From positions 16,389 to 80,388 of the IMG/VR virus record IMGVR_UViG_3300046168_000085: a stretch of 64,000 nt of DNA, one strand, 5' to 3'. The notes under the pieces are model-generated. The model was not told the origin of the DNA. It did no database searches and saw only the letters and a program-made list of their open reading frames with translations. Both the position numbers and the translations under genes were made by a program. Source of the stretch: a virus. How positions within the stretch are numbered: position 1 is the stretch's first letter; the number at the start of each line of letters is the position of its first letter. This document shows, one piece after another, positions 1 to 8,172 of this stretch.

Positions 1-145
1 TCTCTGCTTGCTTTGCTTCTTTTGCTTGCTTTGCTTCAAACTCAGCAATTTGCTTTCTAAGTTCTGCTTGTCTTTCTAAACTTTTTTGGTATTTGCTTTT
101 GTTTCCAAATGCACCACCAGTTCCTGCTTTACTTTTACTGCTCAT
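1..145 (-). CDS. Hypothetical protein, N-terminal part, runs off the window
   Basis: A reading frame starts with ATG at 145 and stays open to the window edge, so only about 48 residues are visible. The product is polar and rich in Lys, Gln, Ala and Glu. It begins with a Gly/Ser/Lys segment and continues as a repetitive A-K-Q-E stretch likely to form a charged helix or coiled coil. Its start overlaps the stop of the next upstream gene by about 10 bp, as is usual in this genome. No family is recognised. The simple composition also means the frame could continue as low-complexity sequence. Confidence 0.5.
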   Translation of the reverse strand, partial: MSSKSKAGTGGAFGNKSKYQKSLERQAELRKQIAEFEAKQAKEAKQAE

Positions 146-392
146 TAATTACACTTTCTAATTTAGTTTTTACATCGAATAGACTTTGCATATATTCCGC
201 AACTTCTTCGTGTTCATCGTATGGATCAACACTTCCGTCTGCATCATAATGATAGCCTGTTTTTAATTGTGAACTATTAATATGTGGCAACTCACGAATT
301 GCTTTATCAATTGCATCAATAGCAATACTAAGTCCAGATGAATCGTTCCACGTATTAAAAGTAATTGTTTTATTTACTTTTGGTATTAACAT
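135..392 (-). CDS. Hypothetical protein (about 85 aa)
   Basis: A small acidic protein of unknown function. The frame extends upstream to a TTG at 428. The ATG at 392 is the better start because the extra residues are AT-driven and lack a ribosome binding site. The C-terminal half is rich in Asp/Glu and Tyr and looks helical. It sits between a two-span membrane protein upstream and a charged partial ORF downstream, with short overlaps that suggest one transcript. Confidence 0.5.
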   Translation of the reverse strand: MLIPKVNKTITFNTWNDSSGLSIAIDAIDKAIRELPHINSSQLKTGYHYDADGSVDPYDEHEEVAEYMQSLFDVKTKLESVINEQ

Positions 393-433
393 TAAAATAA
401 TATTATTATAGTTTTTATATAAACACAAGAAAA

Positions 434-982
434 TTATTTCATTAAATAATAATATTTGTCTTCGAGGTACTCTTTTGTGCTTTTAGAAATTTTTCCATGT
501 TTAACTATTTTCTTTATATTTTGCCTATACTCTGTAATTTTACCTACATCGTTTGTCATCCGTGCTTCGGCAATTTTTTCTTCTATTACGAAAACACGTG
601 CATCATCTGCATTGTCATAACAATCAGGATCATTTGTATAATCAAATGAATCAAATATTTCTTGAAAATACCAGTTTTGTCTTCCGACTGCCCACATACT
701 CATCCATGCAATGAAAAACACACCAAGACATACTATTGATATTAATGTTGATGAATAATCTGTGGTATATGCTCCGAGAAATCCAGCAAGTGTTGGAAAC
801 CCAAGTATAAATCCCCACAACCAAACTAAAAATAAAAGAATGTGATTTCGTGTATACTCAGTCGGTTTGGTATTAGTAAATTTATCGTAATAACTTTGAT
901 CTTTTCCTTGCTTATGATCAATATAAATTTTACCAGTAAGCATTTGCATTAGTTTACTAAATTTTCTTCTTTTTTTTCCCAC
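434..982 (-). CDS. Small membrane protein with two transmembrane helices
   Basis: A predicted inner-membrane protein of up to 182 aa. A basic N-terminus precedes two hydrophobic segments at about residues 48-72 and 80-100. A soluble acidic and helical C-terminal domain rich in Glu, Lys and Tyr follows. The start is uncertain: the first possible codon is GTG at 982, and there is an in-frame ATG near residue 12. No family is recognised. It sits just downstream of two lipoprotein genes, so this stretch encodes several envelope proteins in a row. Confidence 0.6.
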   Translation of the reverse strand: MGKKRRKFSKLMQMLTGKIYIDHKQGKDQSYYDKFTNTKPTEYTRNHILLFLVWLWGFILGFPTLAGFLGAYTTDYSSTLISIVCLGVFFIAWMSMWAVGRQNWYFQEIFDSFDYTNDPDCYDNADDARVFVIEEKIAEARMTNDVGKITEYRQNIKKIVKHGKISKSTKEYLEDKYYYLMK

Positions 983-997
983 TTCATATATACATAT

Positions 998-1423
998 TCA
1001 CAACGCATAATTTGGAATAGGTTTATAATCCATATTGTAAAAAAATCTGTTGTGTAATAAGTCCAAATATCTCTGAAAATAAAAATATGCACCTGCATAA
1101 TTTAATTCCACCATGCTTGCAGTTGTTTGTATATAAAATTCATGTTCCGTATCTCCGTATCTTTTTGTGGATTCACAATCTGCTAAAAACTTCAAATTAC
1201 GATCATGTTCATCAGATAATGCTTGTTCATACTCAGACATAAAGAATGCATATGTATCAAAGTCATGGTTTGCAATTGCATTACCCATTTCAACTAAATA
1301 AACATTTGACCATGTTTTGTACAACTTGGTATCGGTTGGTTTTAATTGACATTGTGTAGAATCTTTGGTTGATTGACACCCAACTAGCAATAATAATATT
1401 AAAGATACAATAAATTTTATCAC
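998..1423 (-). CDS. Small predicted lipoprotein, unknown function
   Basis: Starting at the GTG at 1423 gives a compact lipoprotein signal peptide: a basic start, a Leu/Ile-rich core and a lipobox ending L-V-G-C, followed by a polar QSTKD-type stretch. A longer frame from a TTG at 1459 is possible but adds a non-signal-like extension. The mature part, about 125 aa, is helical and rich in aromatic residues and contains two further Cys. The gene follows a second lipoprotein gene with which it overlaps or nearly touches. Function is unknown; a role in host envelope modification or superinfection exclusion is only a guess. Confidence 0.6.
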   Translation of the reverse strand: MIKFIVSLILLLLVGCQSTKDSTQCQLKPTDTKLYKTWSNVYLVEMGNAIANHDFDTYAFFMSEYEQALSDEHDRNLKFLADCESTKRYGDTEHEFYIQTTASMVELNYAGAYFYFQRYLDLLHNRFFYNMDYKPIPNYAL

Positions 1424-1455
1424 GAAAGTAATACTATTACATAAAATAGAATTTG

Positions 1456-1953
1456 TCAATTTTTTTTGGTAATTTTATACACAGATATTATTTTTGTGTA
1501 TTCTTTAAAAAATGACGGAATGCTTTCTTTGTCGTTTGGCCAAGCAGCCCAATGCCATTCGTGTATGTCATCATAGCCTTTTAATAACACAATAGCAAAA
1601 TCTCCTTTTTTTAAATCCTTGTATTTTATTTTTTTGTAATTAAAACCATTTCTTTTTAGATATGATCTAAGTTCAGGTGGGCAAGTGATTCTTCTGAATT
1701 CTGTATGAACTATCCCCAACCCCTTGAATATATTAAAACATCGATTTTCTTGTAAGTGAATTGAAACCATTTGTTTTGATATACCATCACCAAAATGTTT
1801 ATGCATCTGACTTAAACAAGTTGGACCACATGAATCGAAGTGCAGTGAATCTATTCCCATATTTGCCCACACTTCTTCTTTTGCAGAAGGTTTGTGAAAC
1901 AACCCACAACTTGTAAAACATAACAATATTGATATAAATAGTACGCACTTCAC
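1456..1953 (-). CDS. Predicted lipoprotein with C39-like cysteine peptidase motif
   Basis: The GTG at 1953 gives a 16-residue signal ending F-T-S-C, a good lipobox. The mature domain has a D-S-C-G-P-T-C-L motif, the signature of the nucleophile helix of C39-family (bacteriocin-processing) peptidases, and a later H-E-W-H-W-A-A-W-P segment that could supply the catalytic His. In C39 proteins this fold cleaves after double-Gly leaders or has become a non-catalytic sensor. A lipid-anchored, stand-alone version without an ABC transporter is unusual. The motif match is visible; activity is inferred. A longer frame begins at a TTG at 1983. Confidence 0.6.
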   Translation of the reverse strand: MKCVLFISILLCFTSCGLFHKPSAKEEVWANMGIDSLHFDSCGPTCLSQMHKHFGDGISKQMVSIHLQENRCFNIFKGLGIVHTEFRRITCPPELRSYLKRNGFNYKKIKYKDLKKGDFAIVLLKGYDDIHEWHWAAWPNDKESIPSFFKEYTKIISVYKITKKN

Positions 1954-1970
1954 GTACTTATATATATTAC

Positions 1971-2225
1971 CTAATCTACGCAATCATCAGATTCATCCCA
2001 AACCTGATTTTGTATTTTGGCACTTTCTTCATCAACAAAACGGTTAACCATCCCAACACGTGCATAATAGTTACCAAATCCCTTAAATGAAGAGTGTGTA
2101 TTATCTGGTTCATCCATTCCGTTCCATGATGCTAAAATTTGCACAGAATCACAATATTCTGATAACTCATTTAGTTTTTGCTCTATTATTGAATTAATAT
2201 GTTCTGCTCTTTCTTGGTCGTTCAT
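1971..2225 (-). CDS. Conserved-looking small hypothetical protein (about 84 aa)
   Basis: The ATG at 2225 gives a soluble acidic protein that opens with M-N-D-Q-E-R-A-E-H-I-N. The upstream 12 codons in the same frame are AT-derived and unlikely to be translated. An N-terminal helix precedes a W-N-G-M-D-E-P segment, a G-F-G-N-Y-Y-A-R segment and a very acidic tail. The pattern resembles small uncharacterised proteins of T4-like marine phages, but I cannot name a family. Confidence 0.55.
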   Translation of the reverse strand: MNDQERAEHINSIIEQKLNELSEYCDSVQILASWNGMDEPDNTHSSFKGFGNYYARVGMVNRFVDEESAKIQNQVWDESDDCVD

Positions 2226-2333
2226 AAAAATATATAGTATTTGATTTACGAAAAAAGTCAAACTATCTTCTTAACCCAATACACCTATTATTAATACACT
2301 CAGCAAACACGAACTTAACTCATGTTCTTACTT

Positions 2334-2744
2334 CTAATGAATAGATTTCGTTGTTACGATATTTTGATCACATTCTTTGACATTTTTGTTAATCCAGACC
2401 ATAGCATCAGAAAAAGTACCTGTAAACACAATTTCATCTTTATTTCTTATTTCATATACCGATGGTTTATTTGAGTGATTCCACTTCATTGATATGTCCG
2501 TTGAATTATACTTATCGGATTTTTTTATTGTGTGGGATATTTTAAGTGAAGAAACATCGGTATATTGTTCAAGTTTGTCACCGAGTATGTCTATATTTTG
2601 TGTAGCAGTTGTTTTAATTACAACATCGATGGTGTGTATATCTCCCACAGAGTCAATTACAGTAATTTCCAAGGAATCGTTGGATTTTTTATCAACGACT
2701 ACCTTTTCTGCGTTGCATGATAACTTTTTAAAGATATCATTCAC
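2334..2744 (-). CDS. Hypothetical protein (136 aa)
   Basis: A soluble protein with alternating beta-like segments and many Asp, Lys, Ile and Thr. The start is a GTG at 2744 that overlaps the TAG stop of the thioredoxin gene upstream, which implies translational coupling with it. No motif is recognised. About 70 bp without a gene separate it from the next ORF downstream. Confidence 0.55.
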   Translation of the reverse strand: MNDIFKKLSCNAEKVVVDKKSNDSLEITVIDSVGDIHTIDVVIKTTATQNIDILGDKLEQYTDVSSLKISHTIKKSDKYNSTDISMKWNHSNKPSVYEIRNKDEIVFTGTFSDAMVWINKNVKECDQNIVTTKSIH

Positions 2745-2989
2745 TAAGATAATCTCTGAATAAGATCTTCTTTTGAAGTTGCTCCTAATACACCGTCTAC
2801 AATTTTACCATCTTCTTCTATGACAATCATTGGAACACTTCTTACACTATATTGTTGAGCAAGTTCTAAATTTTGATCAACATCAAGTATTTCTATCTTA
2901 TGACCTTCTTCTATAAGTTCGTTTACAACAGGTTTGAACATTTTGCATGGACCACACCATGATGCCGAAAAGTATTTTGCAGTTTTCAT
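2744..2989 (-). CDS. Thioredoxin-like protein
   Basis: A minimal thioredoxin-fold disulfide reductase of 81 aa. The redox motif W-C-G-P-C lies at residues 11-15 after a short beta strand, and the cis-proline loop S-V-P-M is near residue 53. The length is shorter than bacterial thioredoxin (about 105 aa) and typical of phage thioredoxin/glutaredoxin proteins. The likely role is reduction of the phage ribonucleotide reductase, whose NrdA ends in a C-x-x-C pair (33469-35954). It could also be a processivity factor, as host thioredoxin is for T7 polymerase, which is notable because this phage appears to carry a family-A polymerase; that link is speculative. Confidence 0.88.
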   Translation of the reverse strand: MKTAKYFSASWCGPCKMFKPVVNELIEEGHKIEILDVDQNLELAQQYSVRSVPMIVIEEDGKIVDGVLGATSKEDLIQRLS

Positions 2990-3022
2990 GTTATATACAT
3001 ATTAGGCAGTTAGTAAAATAAG

Positions 3023-3112
3023 TGGCGGAGGATGTAGGATTCGAACCTACGGAACCCGTAAGAGTTCAATGGTTTTCAAGACCACCGCCTTAAACCACTC
3101 AGCCAATCCTCC
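3023..3112 (-). tRNA. tRNA-Ser (anticodon UGA)
   Basis: The minus strand folds as a class II tRNA of 90 nt. The acceptor stem is GGAGGAT/ATCCTCC, followed by discriminator G and an encoded CCA. The D arm contains GGCTGAGTGG, the anticodon loop reads CTTGAAA with anticodon TGA, and a variable arm and the T arm GGTTCGAATCC follow. The long variable arm and anticodon identify it as serine, reading UCA-type codons. The 5' end touches the stop codon of the preceding ORF. Confidence 0.95.
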
Positions 3113-3411
3113 TAATCATTTTTTTTCCACCAGTCGTTTTCATCTTCGTTTGGAAATTCATTCATAAAATCCTCATCCATGAATTTTTCTAGAAATCCCA
3201 ACGCACCGTTCTCCACAAAAGTAGCAATGTGATTATCGTATTCATCTGATATTATTGAAATACAAACCCATCCATGTAGCATTACACGTGTATATAACTC
3301 TGTAAAGTATTTTCCTTGTACTTTTATTTCCACCGAGTCGTCACCTGGTAATATCTCTACTTTATCACAATACTCCTCGAATATAGAATGTGCATATTTA
3401 TGGTTGCTCAT
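3112..3411 (-). CDS. Hypothetical protein (about 99 aa)
   Basis: A small acidic protein starting at ATG 3411; the frame extends upstream but without a convincing start. It has an F-E-E-Y-C helix, a beta-rich middle and a strongly acidic tail ending in D-W-W-K-K-N-D. Its stop codon abuts the tRNA-Ser 5' end. No family is recognised. Confidence 0.5.
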   Translation of the reverse strand: MSNHKYAHSIFEEYCDKVEILPGDDSVEIKVQGKYFTELYTRVMLHGWVCISIISDEYDNHIATFVENGALGFLEKFMDEDFMNEFPNEDENDWWKKND

Positions 3412-3412
3412 T

Positions 3413-3658
3413 TTATTTAATAAGGTTTTTAATATCAGTTGCATTTAGTTTATTATCAAAAAAAAGTTTAAATGCAATTTCACGATCATCTAAATCCATT
3501 TTTAGATTTACATTTTCTTTTAATGCATTTTCCAACGATATTTCATACTTGTACAACATTTTATTTAATACCTGTACACTCAACTTATCTTCATTTGAAG
3601 ATAAATGTCGTTTAACTGCTTCACGTTCTGAAACAGATATTTCGTTGGCAATTTGCAC
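3413..3658 (-). CDS. Hypothetical helical protein (81 aa) following bS21
   Basis: A soluble, mostly helical protein beginning at a GTG one base after the stop codon of the bS21 gene, so it is probably translated by reinitiation. It is rich in Glu, Lys, Asn and Leu, with heptad-like spacing in the middle that suggests a short coiled coil. No motif is recognised. The tight link to a ribosomal protein gene makes a ribosome-related role conceivable but unproven. Confidence 0.5.
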   Translation of the reverse strand: MQIANEISVSEREAVKRHLSSNEDKLSVQVLNKMLYKYEISLENALKENVNLKMDLDDREIAFKLFFDNKLNATDIKNLIK

Positions 3659-3659
3659 T

Positions 3660-3854
3660 TTAACGATTTTTATACTCTTTCATTAACTGAGAATAATAAG
3701 CATTCTGTTTTGCCTTCTTTTTAGTCTCTGACTTAGGAATAAAGTACCGTCTCTGTCTCACAGAATCAAGAACACCTTCTTCTTTAAGTTTCTTTTTAAG
3801 TCTTTTTAATGCCCGATCAACAGGTTCACCTTCTCTTACTTTTACTTTAATCAT
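3660..3854 (-). CDS. rpsU: Ribosomal protein bS21 homologue
   Basis: A 64-residue basic protein matching bS21. It opens M-I-K-V-K-V-R-E-G-E-P-V-D-R-A-L, then the K-R-L-K-K-K-L helix, then the G-V-L-D-S-V-R-Q-R-R-Y-F segment, which corresponds to the G-V-L-x-x-V-R-x-R-x-F/Y core of the family, and a Lys-rich helix. bS21 binds the 30S platform near the anti-Shine-Dalgarno helix and is readily exchanged. Phage copies are known in some large and marine phages and are thought to bias ribosomes toward viral mRNAs. ATG start at 3854. Confidence 0.93.
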   Translation of the reverse strand: MIKVKVREGEPVDRALKRLKKKLKEEGVLDSVRQRRYFIPKSETKKKAKQNAYYSQLMKEYKNR

Positions 3855-3891
3855 GTTTTTATTTTATACGTTTATTTTTGAATTGTCAATG

Positions 3892-5160
3892 TTACTTGAA
3901 GTTTTCCATTGAATAAAAATTGCAATTTTTGTCAGATAGACATTTTGCTTGTTGCATACACCAATTACCACCGTCTATGAACCAATTCCACTTTTTGGGT
4001 TCTTTGATTTTTACGTTATCTCCGTATCCATCTGTGAATACAAAAATAACTGGATGTTTCTTTTTGTGTTTTAGTTCACGATCAATATGCTCCTGAATGA
4101 TATAAAATGAAGTACCCCCACCACTAATAAGTTTTTTATCTTTGAGATTAACTTCCGTTATTTTTGTATCAAAGCAGAATGTACGCATTTTGATTCTATC
4201 TTGTGGAATTGTAAGTGATGCACAATAAAAATCGTTTCGCAAATTAGCACACGAACCACTAACATCCAAATACAACCACATTTCTACTTTGTCATTGTCG
4301 TAAGCATAATCGTCATTATCAGAAGGAAGCATCAATTGACTTCCTGTGTCGGTGTTAAGTAAAGACAATCTACGATTTGTTTTTACCCATTGCTCTGCAT
4401 CTGTGTCGGTTCTGCCTTTATCAGTTGCCCATCTTTTAATAAGTTCAAACCAACTTTTTTTCTTTTTGATTGTGGTAGGTGGAATCATATGTTCCCATTC
4501 CATCATTGCACGATCACCTTTTCCAAAGTCTTTTGTTTTTTGACGATGTTTGTCAATTGTTTTGCTTATATCCTTTTTTTCTTCTTCCGACAAATCTTGG
4601 CCAAGTTGATCTACGATTTTATCAAAGTCAACATCTTCTAAATGATCATGTGAATCAACCAATTTACAATTTATGAAATTAGTATTGGGACTATCAACAA
4701 GTTTATTGTAATAGTATTCAAAGGTTTGCTCATTTTTAATTTCACCATCATTTTCAGCATACACGGTATCAATCCAACACAACTCTTTGGCATCTGAAAT
4801 TTTATGTCGTTGAAATCCAAAGTTATCTATTAACATATGATTAATAACTACATCAAGTGCAGTATTAACTAATTGAGGATGCTCTGCGTTTTTTGTGCGA
4901 AGTCCGTGATTCAACCAAACGTGTAGACATTCATGGCAGATAATAAACAATCGTTCGTATGATGTTTTAGATTCCCAAAACTCAGGATTGAAATGAAATG
5001 AAACATAATTACCTGCACGATCAAATTTAACACACGCAGTTGGAATTTCTTCATCAAAAACCATCTCACCCATTTCCCACAACTTGTAGAAAATTGAATG
5101 ATGCGTTTCTAACTTAAACGCAATTTCTTCAAACTCAGATAACTTTAAGACTTCACTCAT
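3892..5160 (-). CDS. VWA-like protein with metallopeptidase-like domain (DUF2201 type)
   Basis: A two-part protein of about 422 aa. Near residues 76-80 is an H-E-C-L-H motif, the H-E-x-x-H zinc signature of the putative metallopeptidase domain (DUF2201). Around residue 300 the strand W-L-Y-L-D-V-S-G-S carries the D-x-S-x-S MIDAS motif of a von Willebrand A fold. This architecture is normally encoded next to a MoxR-type AAA+ ATPase, as here. The start is the ATG at 5160, which overlaps the ATPase stop as ATGA; an upstream GTG/ATG would lengthen it by 3 residues. MoxR-VWA pairs act as chaperone-like remodelling machines; the substrate is unknown. Confidence 0.85.
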   Translation of the reverse strand: MSEVLKLSEFEEIAFKLETHHSIFYKLWEMGEMVFDEEIPTACVKFDRAGNYVSFHFNPEFWESKTSYERLFIICHECLHVWLNHGLRTKNAEHPQLVNTALDVVINHMLIDNFGFQRHKISDAKELCWIDTVYAENDGEIKNEQTFEYYYNKLVDSPNTNFINCKLVDSHDHLEDVDFDKIVDQLGQDLSEEEKKDISKTIDKHRQKTKDFGKGDRAMMEWEHMIPPTTIKKKKSWFELIKRWATDKGRTDTDAEQWVKTNRRLSLLNTDTGSQLMLPSDNDDYAYDNDKVEMWLYLDVSGSCANLRNDFYCASLTIPQDRIKMRTFCFDTKITEVNLKDKKLISGGGTSFYIIQEHIDRELKHKKKHPVIFVFTDGYGDNVKIKEPKKWNWFIDGGNWCMQQAKCLSDKNCNFYSMENFK

Positions 5161-6726
5161 CCGTCCCAATCATCGGTGAGAACATAAGAATCCATTTTTT
5201 GTGGAACAGGTGGCGGTGTTTTCTTTTTTGTACCAACCCTCAGATTTTCAAACAAATTCTTTGCAATTTTGCTTTCATTATCTTTGTATCGTCCAGGTTG
5301 ATAAATCTTTTTTTCACGATTTGCATCTTTCATTTTCTGAAGAAAGTTTGCAATGATTGATCCGTGCTTTTTAATGAATGCTTCCCAATTCAATTTCTGT
5401 TCAGAACATATTGTGTAAATGCAACTATTAATCGCACCTACAATCTCAGGAGACGCAATGGTATACGAATGAGAACGTTCTGCAACTGCATCAATCATTT
5501 CAATTGCTTCTGTTGCAGATTTAACAGACATTCCTTTCGCAGGTATATTTCCAACCAAATCTGAAACGAGTTCTTTACGATGTGCAGTTGTAGTAACTCT
5601 ACGTGTAAGCAAACCTTTGATAATCTGCTGAAAAGTTACATCATCATTTGCAGTATTACCAGTTGCACTCTGAGGAGCAGTTTTAAGTTCACTCATATCT
5701 ACAACATTAAGAATATGGTGCAAATCTTTAGTCAACTGCTTTGCTAACTTTTTGTTTTGATTTGCAGTAACAATATCCTTTGCAATGTCCGTGAACTTTT
5801 GATCTTTGCTTTTGATACGACCCACCGCAAGTTTGTATACATCAGTTTCCGTTGCCATTAAATTAGACAACTTTTCATTTGCAAACAATGGAACAAAAAA
5901 GTCACGGAGTTTCTTGCTTTTGATGATATAAGGAAGACCATCACGATAATTGTTTTCTGTTTTAATAAAGTCACGTGCTTCCGCAAGTTTCTTACGAGCA
6001 GCCAAAGCAACCAACTTTTCTTCAATTGGTCCATCTGTTAACACACGCATCAATTTGCTTACATTAGAAGATGTAGGAAGAACGTGACGCAGATTTCCTT
6101 TTGCTCCATAAACTTTCAACGCATACTCTAATCTACGAGGAGTAACTTTAGTTTGCACATTCGGTGGAAGTTCGTTCCACCAAGAAACTGCTGAATTGGC
6201 AAGTTGCTTACCGAAGTTTTCACGAAACCAAGTTACATCAGGTTTATACGGAACTTCAATGTGAACGTGAAATCTATCTTCTTGTGCAGGATCAAGAGCA
6301 TCTACATCGTAATTAAATTCTTCATCATCTTCAGGATTAATGGGCTGCCCATACAATTTTAAGATTCTTGAACTTACGACCATTGATACTTTTAAACTGA
6401 ATAAGTTCCATTACTGCATTACGAACTTTTTTGTGTGCTCTTGAAAATTCGTCCATAAAAATTGCTTCTACTTCATCATCTTGAAATTCTTGTGGACGAA
6501 CCAAATCCAAATAAGAGTTTCCGTTTTCATCGGTTTTTTCTTTTGGAACTCCGATGAAGTCAACCCACGGGTCCATTGTACTTGCACTAAAATATTTATA
6601 CTTCAAATTATTGCGTTCAAATGCATCAACTACCATAGCAGTTTTTCCTACTCCATGCTTTCCACGAAGCAATACATTTAGATTGTTTTCAATCCAAAAA
6701 TCAAAGTTGTTTGGTTTAAGATTCAT
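5157..6726 (-). CDS. MoxR-family AAA+ ATPase (frame broken once)
   Basis: The N-terminal 129 residues carry Walker A (R-G-K-H-G-V-G-K-T, about 21-29) and Walker B (A-I-F-M-D-E-F-S-R-A, about 88-97). The frame then ends at W-A-A-H. The continuation, I-N-P-E-D-D-E-E-F-N-Y followed by L-D-P-A-Q-E-D-R-F, the AAA+ sensor/arginine-finger region, is in the next frame. Removing one base from the GGG at 6342-6344 joins the two halves into about 520 aa. The C-terminal half is helical and specific to this subgroup. It is paired by an ATGA overlap with the VWA/DUF2201 gene. Confidence 0.85.
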
Positions 6727-6789
6727 ATATTTCCTTGGTTATATTTAAATTATATTATATATTATCAAATGCGTTTGATTCCGTCAAGA

Positions 6790-7335
6790 TTAGATAATCC
6801 ATCTTGGTATAGGTCGTTCATCATCAATGGTTTCATCAAGAGAATTTGCTTTTTCGTATTCTATAAATTTACCTGTTTTGCCATAGGGTCTTACCATTTT
6901 ATCAAACGAATCACTATTTACACCTGTGATATATAAACGCACTACTTCACCATTGACAGTTGTAAATCCGTGTAATCTAAAATTTTTGAATACTCTTGCT
7001 TTATTTAGTGCAGTTTCTAAATAATTAGAAACACCTGCTCCACATTGAATTTTCCATAATGCAATTCGTTTTGGTTTATCTGAAAGTACATTATGAAAGA
7101 AAATACTTTTCAGAAAGGGTCTTCCCCACGGATCAACTCCGTTTATGTAATCAAATGTTTGATTGGAATTAAAATCAAGTTCGTATGTAGGAAGTTTATT
7201 TGCAAACGGATTGAAGTATGGTTTCCAAATTGTTTCTCCGTGTCTATTTTGTACAAGATGTTTTGTATTCTCTGTTAGATTTTTACTCCAACTTGAACAC
7301 GGGTTCCATTCGTCTGAATTAACTATTGGTTGCAT
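6790..7335 (-). CDS. Hypothetical protein (181 aa)
   Basis: A soluble protein without a recognised domain, rich in Asn, Phe and Trp. It contains a Y-I-N-G-V-D-P-W-G-R-P-F segment and a beta-rich C-terminal half. The start overlaps the end of the preceding gene by 17 bp. It begins a run of four uncharacterised proteins (6.8-9.0 kb) that follow the helicase-like ATPase pair. Confidence 0.55.
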   Translation of the reverse strand: MQPIVNSDEWNPCSSWSKNLTENTKHLVQNRHGETIWKPYFNPFANKLPTYELDFNSNQTFDYINGVDPWGRPFLKSIFFHNVLSDKPKRIALWKIQCGAGVSNYLETALNKARVFKNFRLHGFTTVNGEVVRLYITGVNSDSFDKMVRPYGKTGKFIEYEKANSLDETIDDERPIPRWII

Positions 7336-7639
7336 TTACTCGTAACGATTCAGGATCATCACGCAATGCAGTCATAATTTCATTTACTTCAGTTTTTGTT
7401 CGATGACCAATGACATCATCAGAGGGTGTCAACTGAATGAATTCATTGTTATTATCGAATGCGGCCACTTCAAATGTAGATTTATAGAAATCATTTACAT
7501 CAATGTCACCATACATTCCGTCACCAGTTACAACAGAAATCGTACATCCATTATCAAAATCTTTTCTTGCTTGGATGCAGTTTACCGATCCACGATGTGG
7601 AATGAATGTTAATTCTTCAAACATTACGTTATTATTCAT
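7319..7639 (-). CDS. Hypothetical protein, paralogue of the 7678-8085 product
   Basis: A 106-residue soluble protein. It shares a pattern with the protein encoded just upstream: a P-H segment, then I-Q-A-R or I-N-A-R, F-D-x-G, an I-x-x-V/F-T-G strand, then F-x-V-x-x-F-D-N and an E-V helix near the end. The two therefore look like a tandem duplication of a small beta-rich domain. No named family is recognised. Confidence 0.55.
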   Translation of the reverse strand: MNNNVMFEELTFIPHRGSVNCIQARKDFDNGCTISVVTGDGMYGDIDVNDFYKSTFEVAAFDNNNEFIQLTPSDDVIGHRTKTEVNEIMTALRDDPESLRVNATNS

Positions 7640-7677
7640 AGATACTATAATACATTATTATTATAGAAAGTCAAGTA

Positions 7678-8085
7678 TTAGTCGTTCTGAAATTGAAGAA
7701 TAATCTGACCCACTTCTTGTGGTTCAAGATTCGCACCATGAGTGTCACCTTCCTCAGGAAAAATTCCATTGGTGATTGGGCATTGAATCTCGTTTCCTTC
7801 GTTATCAAAAATGCCAACGTGGAAAGTTGCGTGATTAAGAGCAGAATCAGGTCCTTCAGGATGTTCAGGATCAAAAGATGCTTCAATGCAAACATTACTT
7901 GACAAAAATCCGTGTGGAATTAAATTTCCGGTAAATATTTCTATCACACCCCCATCAAATGGGACCCTTGCATTAATTGAATTAAAACAATCGTGGGGAG
8001 ATAATGCTTCCCAATTCCATTCAATTGACTCAAACGCATTCCTATTATCAATATAATTTATCCAGTTATCTGTTATCGTTCCCAT
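7678..8085 (-). CDS. Hypothetical protein, paralogue of the 7319-7639 product
   Basis: A 135-residue acidic protein that is beta-rich in the middle, with an S-P-H-D segment, I-N-A-R, F-D-G-G, I-F-T-G and H-V-G-I-F-D-N-E-G-N-E in the same order as its downstream neighbour. It is longer by an insert between the second and third conserved segments. A 38 bp gap separates the two genes. The fold is unknown. Confidence 0.55.
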   Translation of the reverse strand: MGTITDNWINYIDNRNAFESIEWNWEALSPHDCFNSINARVPFDGGVIEIFTGNLIPHGFLSSNVCIEASFDPEHPEGPDSALNHATFHVGIFDNEGNEIQCPITNGIFPEEGDTHGANLEPQEVGQIILQFQND

Positions 8086-8172
8086 AATTTTTTCTCTCTA
8101 TTTTAGTTGTTTATATAATTTCTCTCTAGATATACACCCTACCAAAATTATTATAAAAAGTCAAGCAAAAAA

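Noticed and set aside
6593-6600. TATAAATA sequences (also 37516-37523 and 46951-46958) as T4-type late promoters
   Set aside because: Two of the three are inside coding regions, none lies before the tail genes and the genome is AT-rich, so chance matches are expected.
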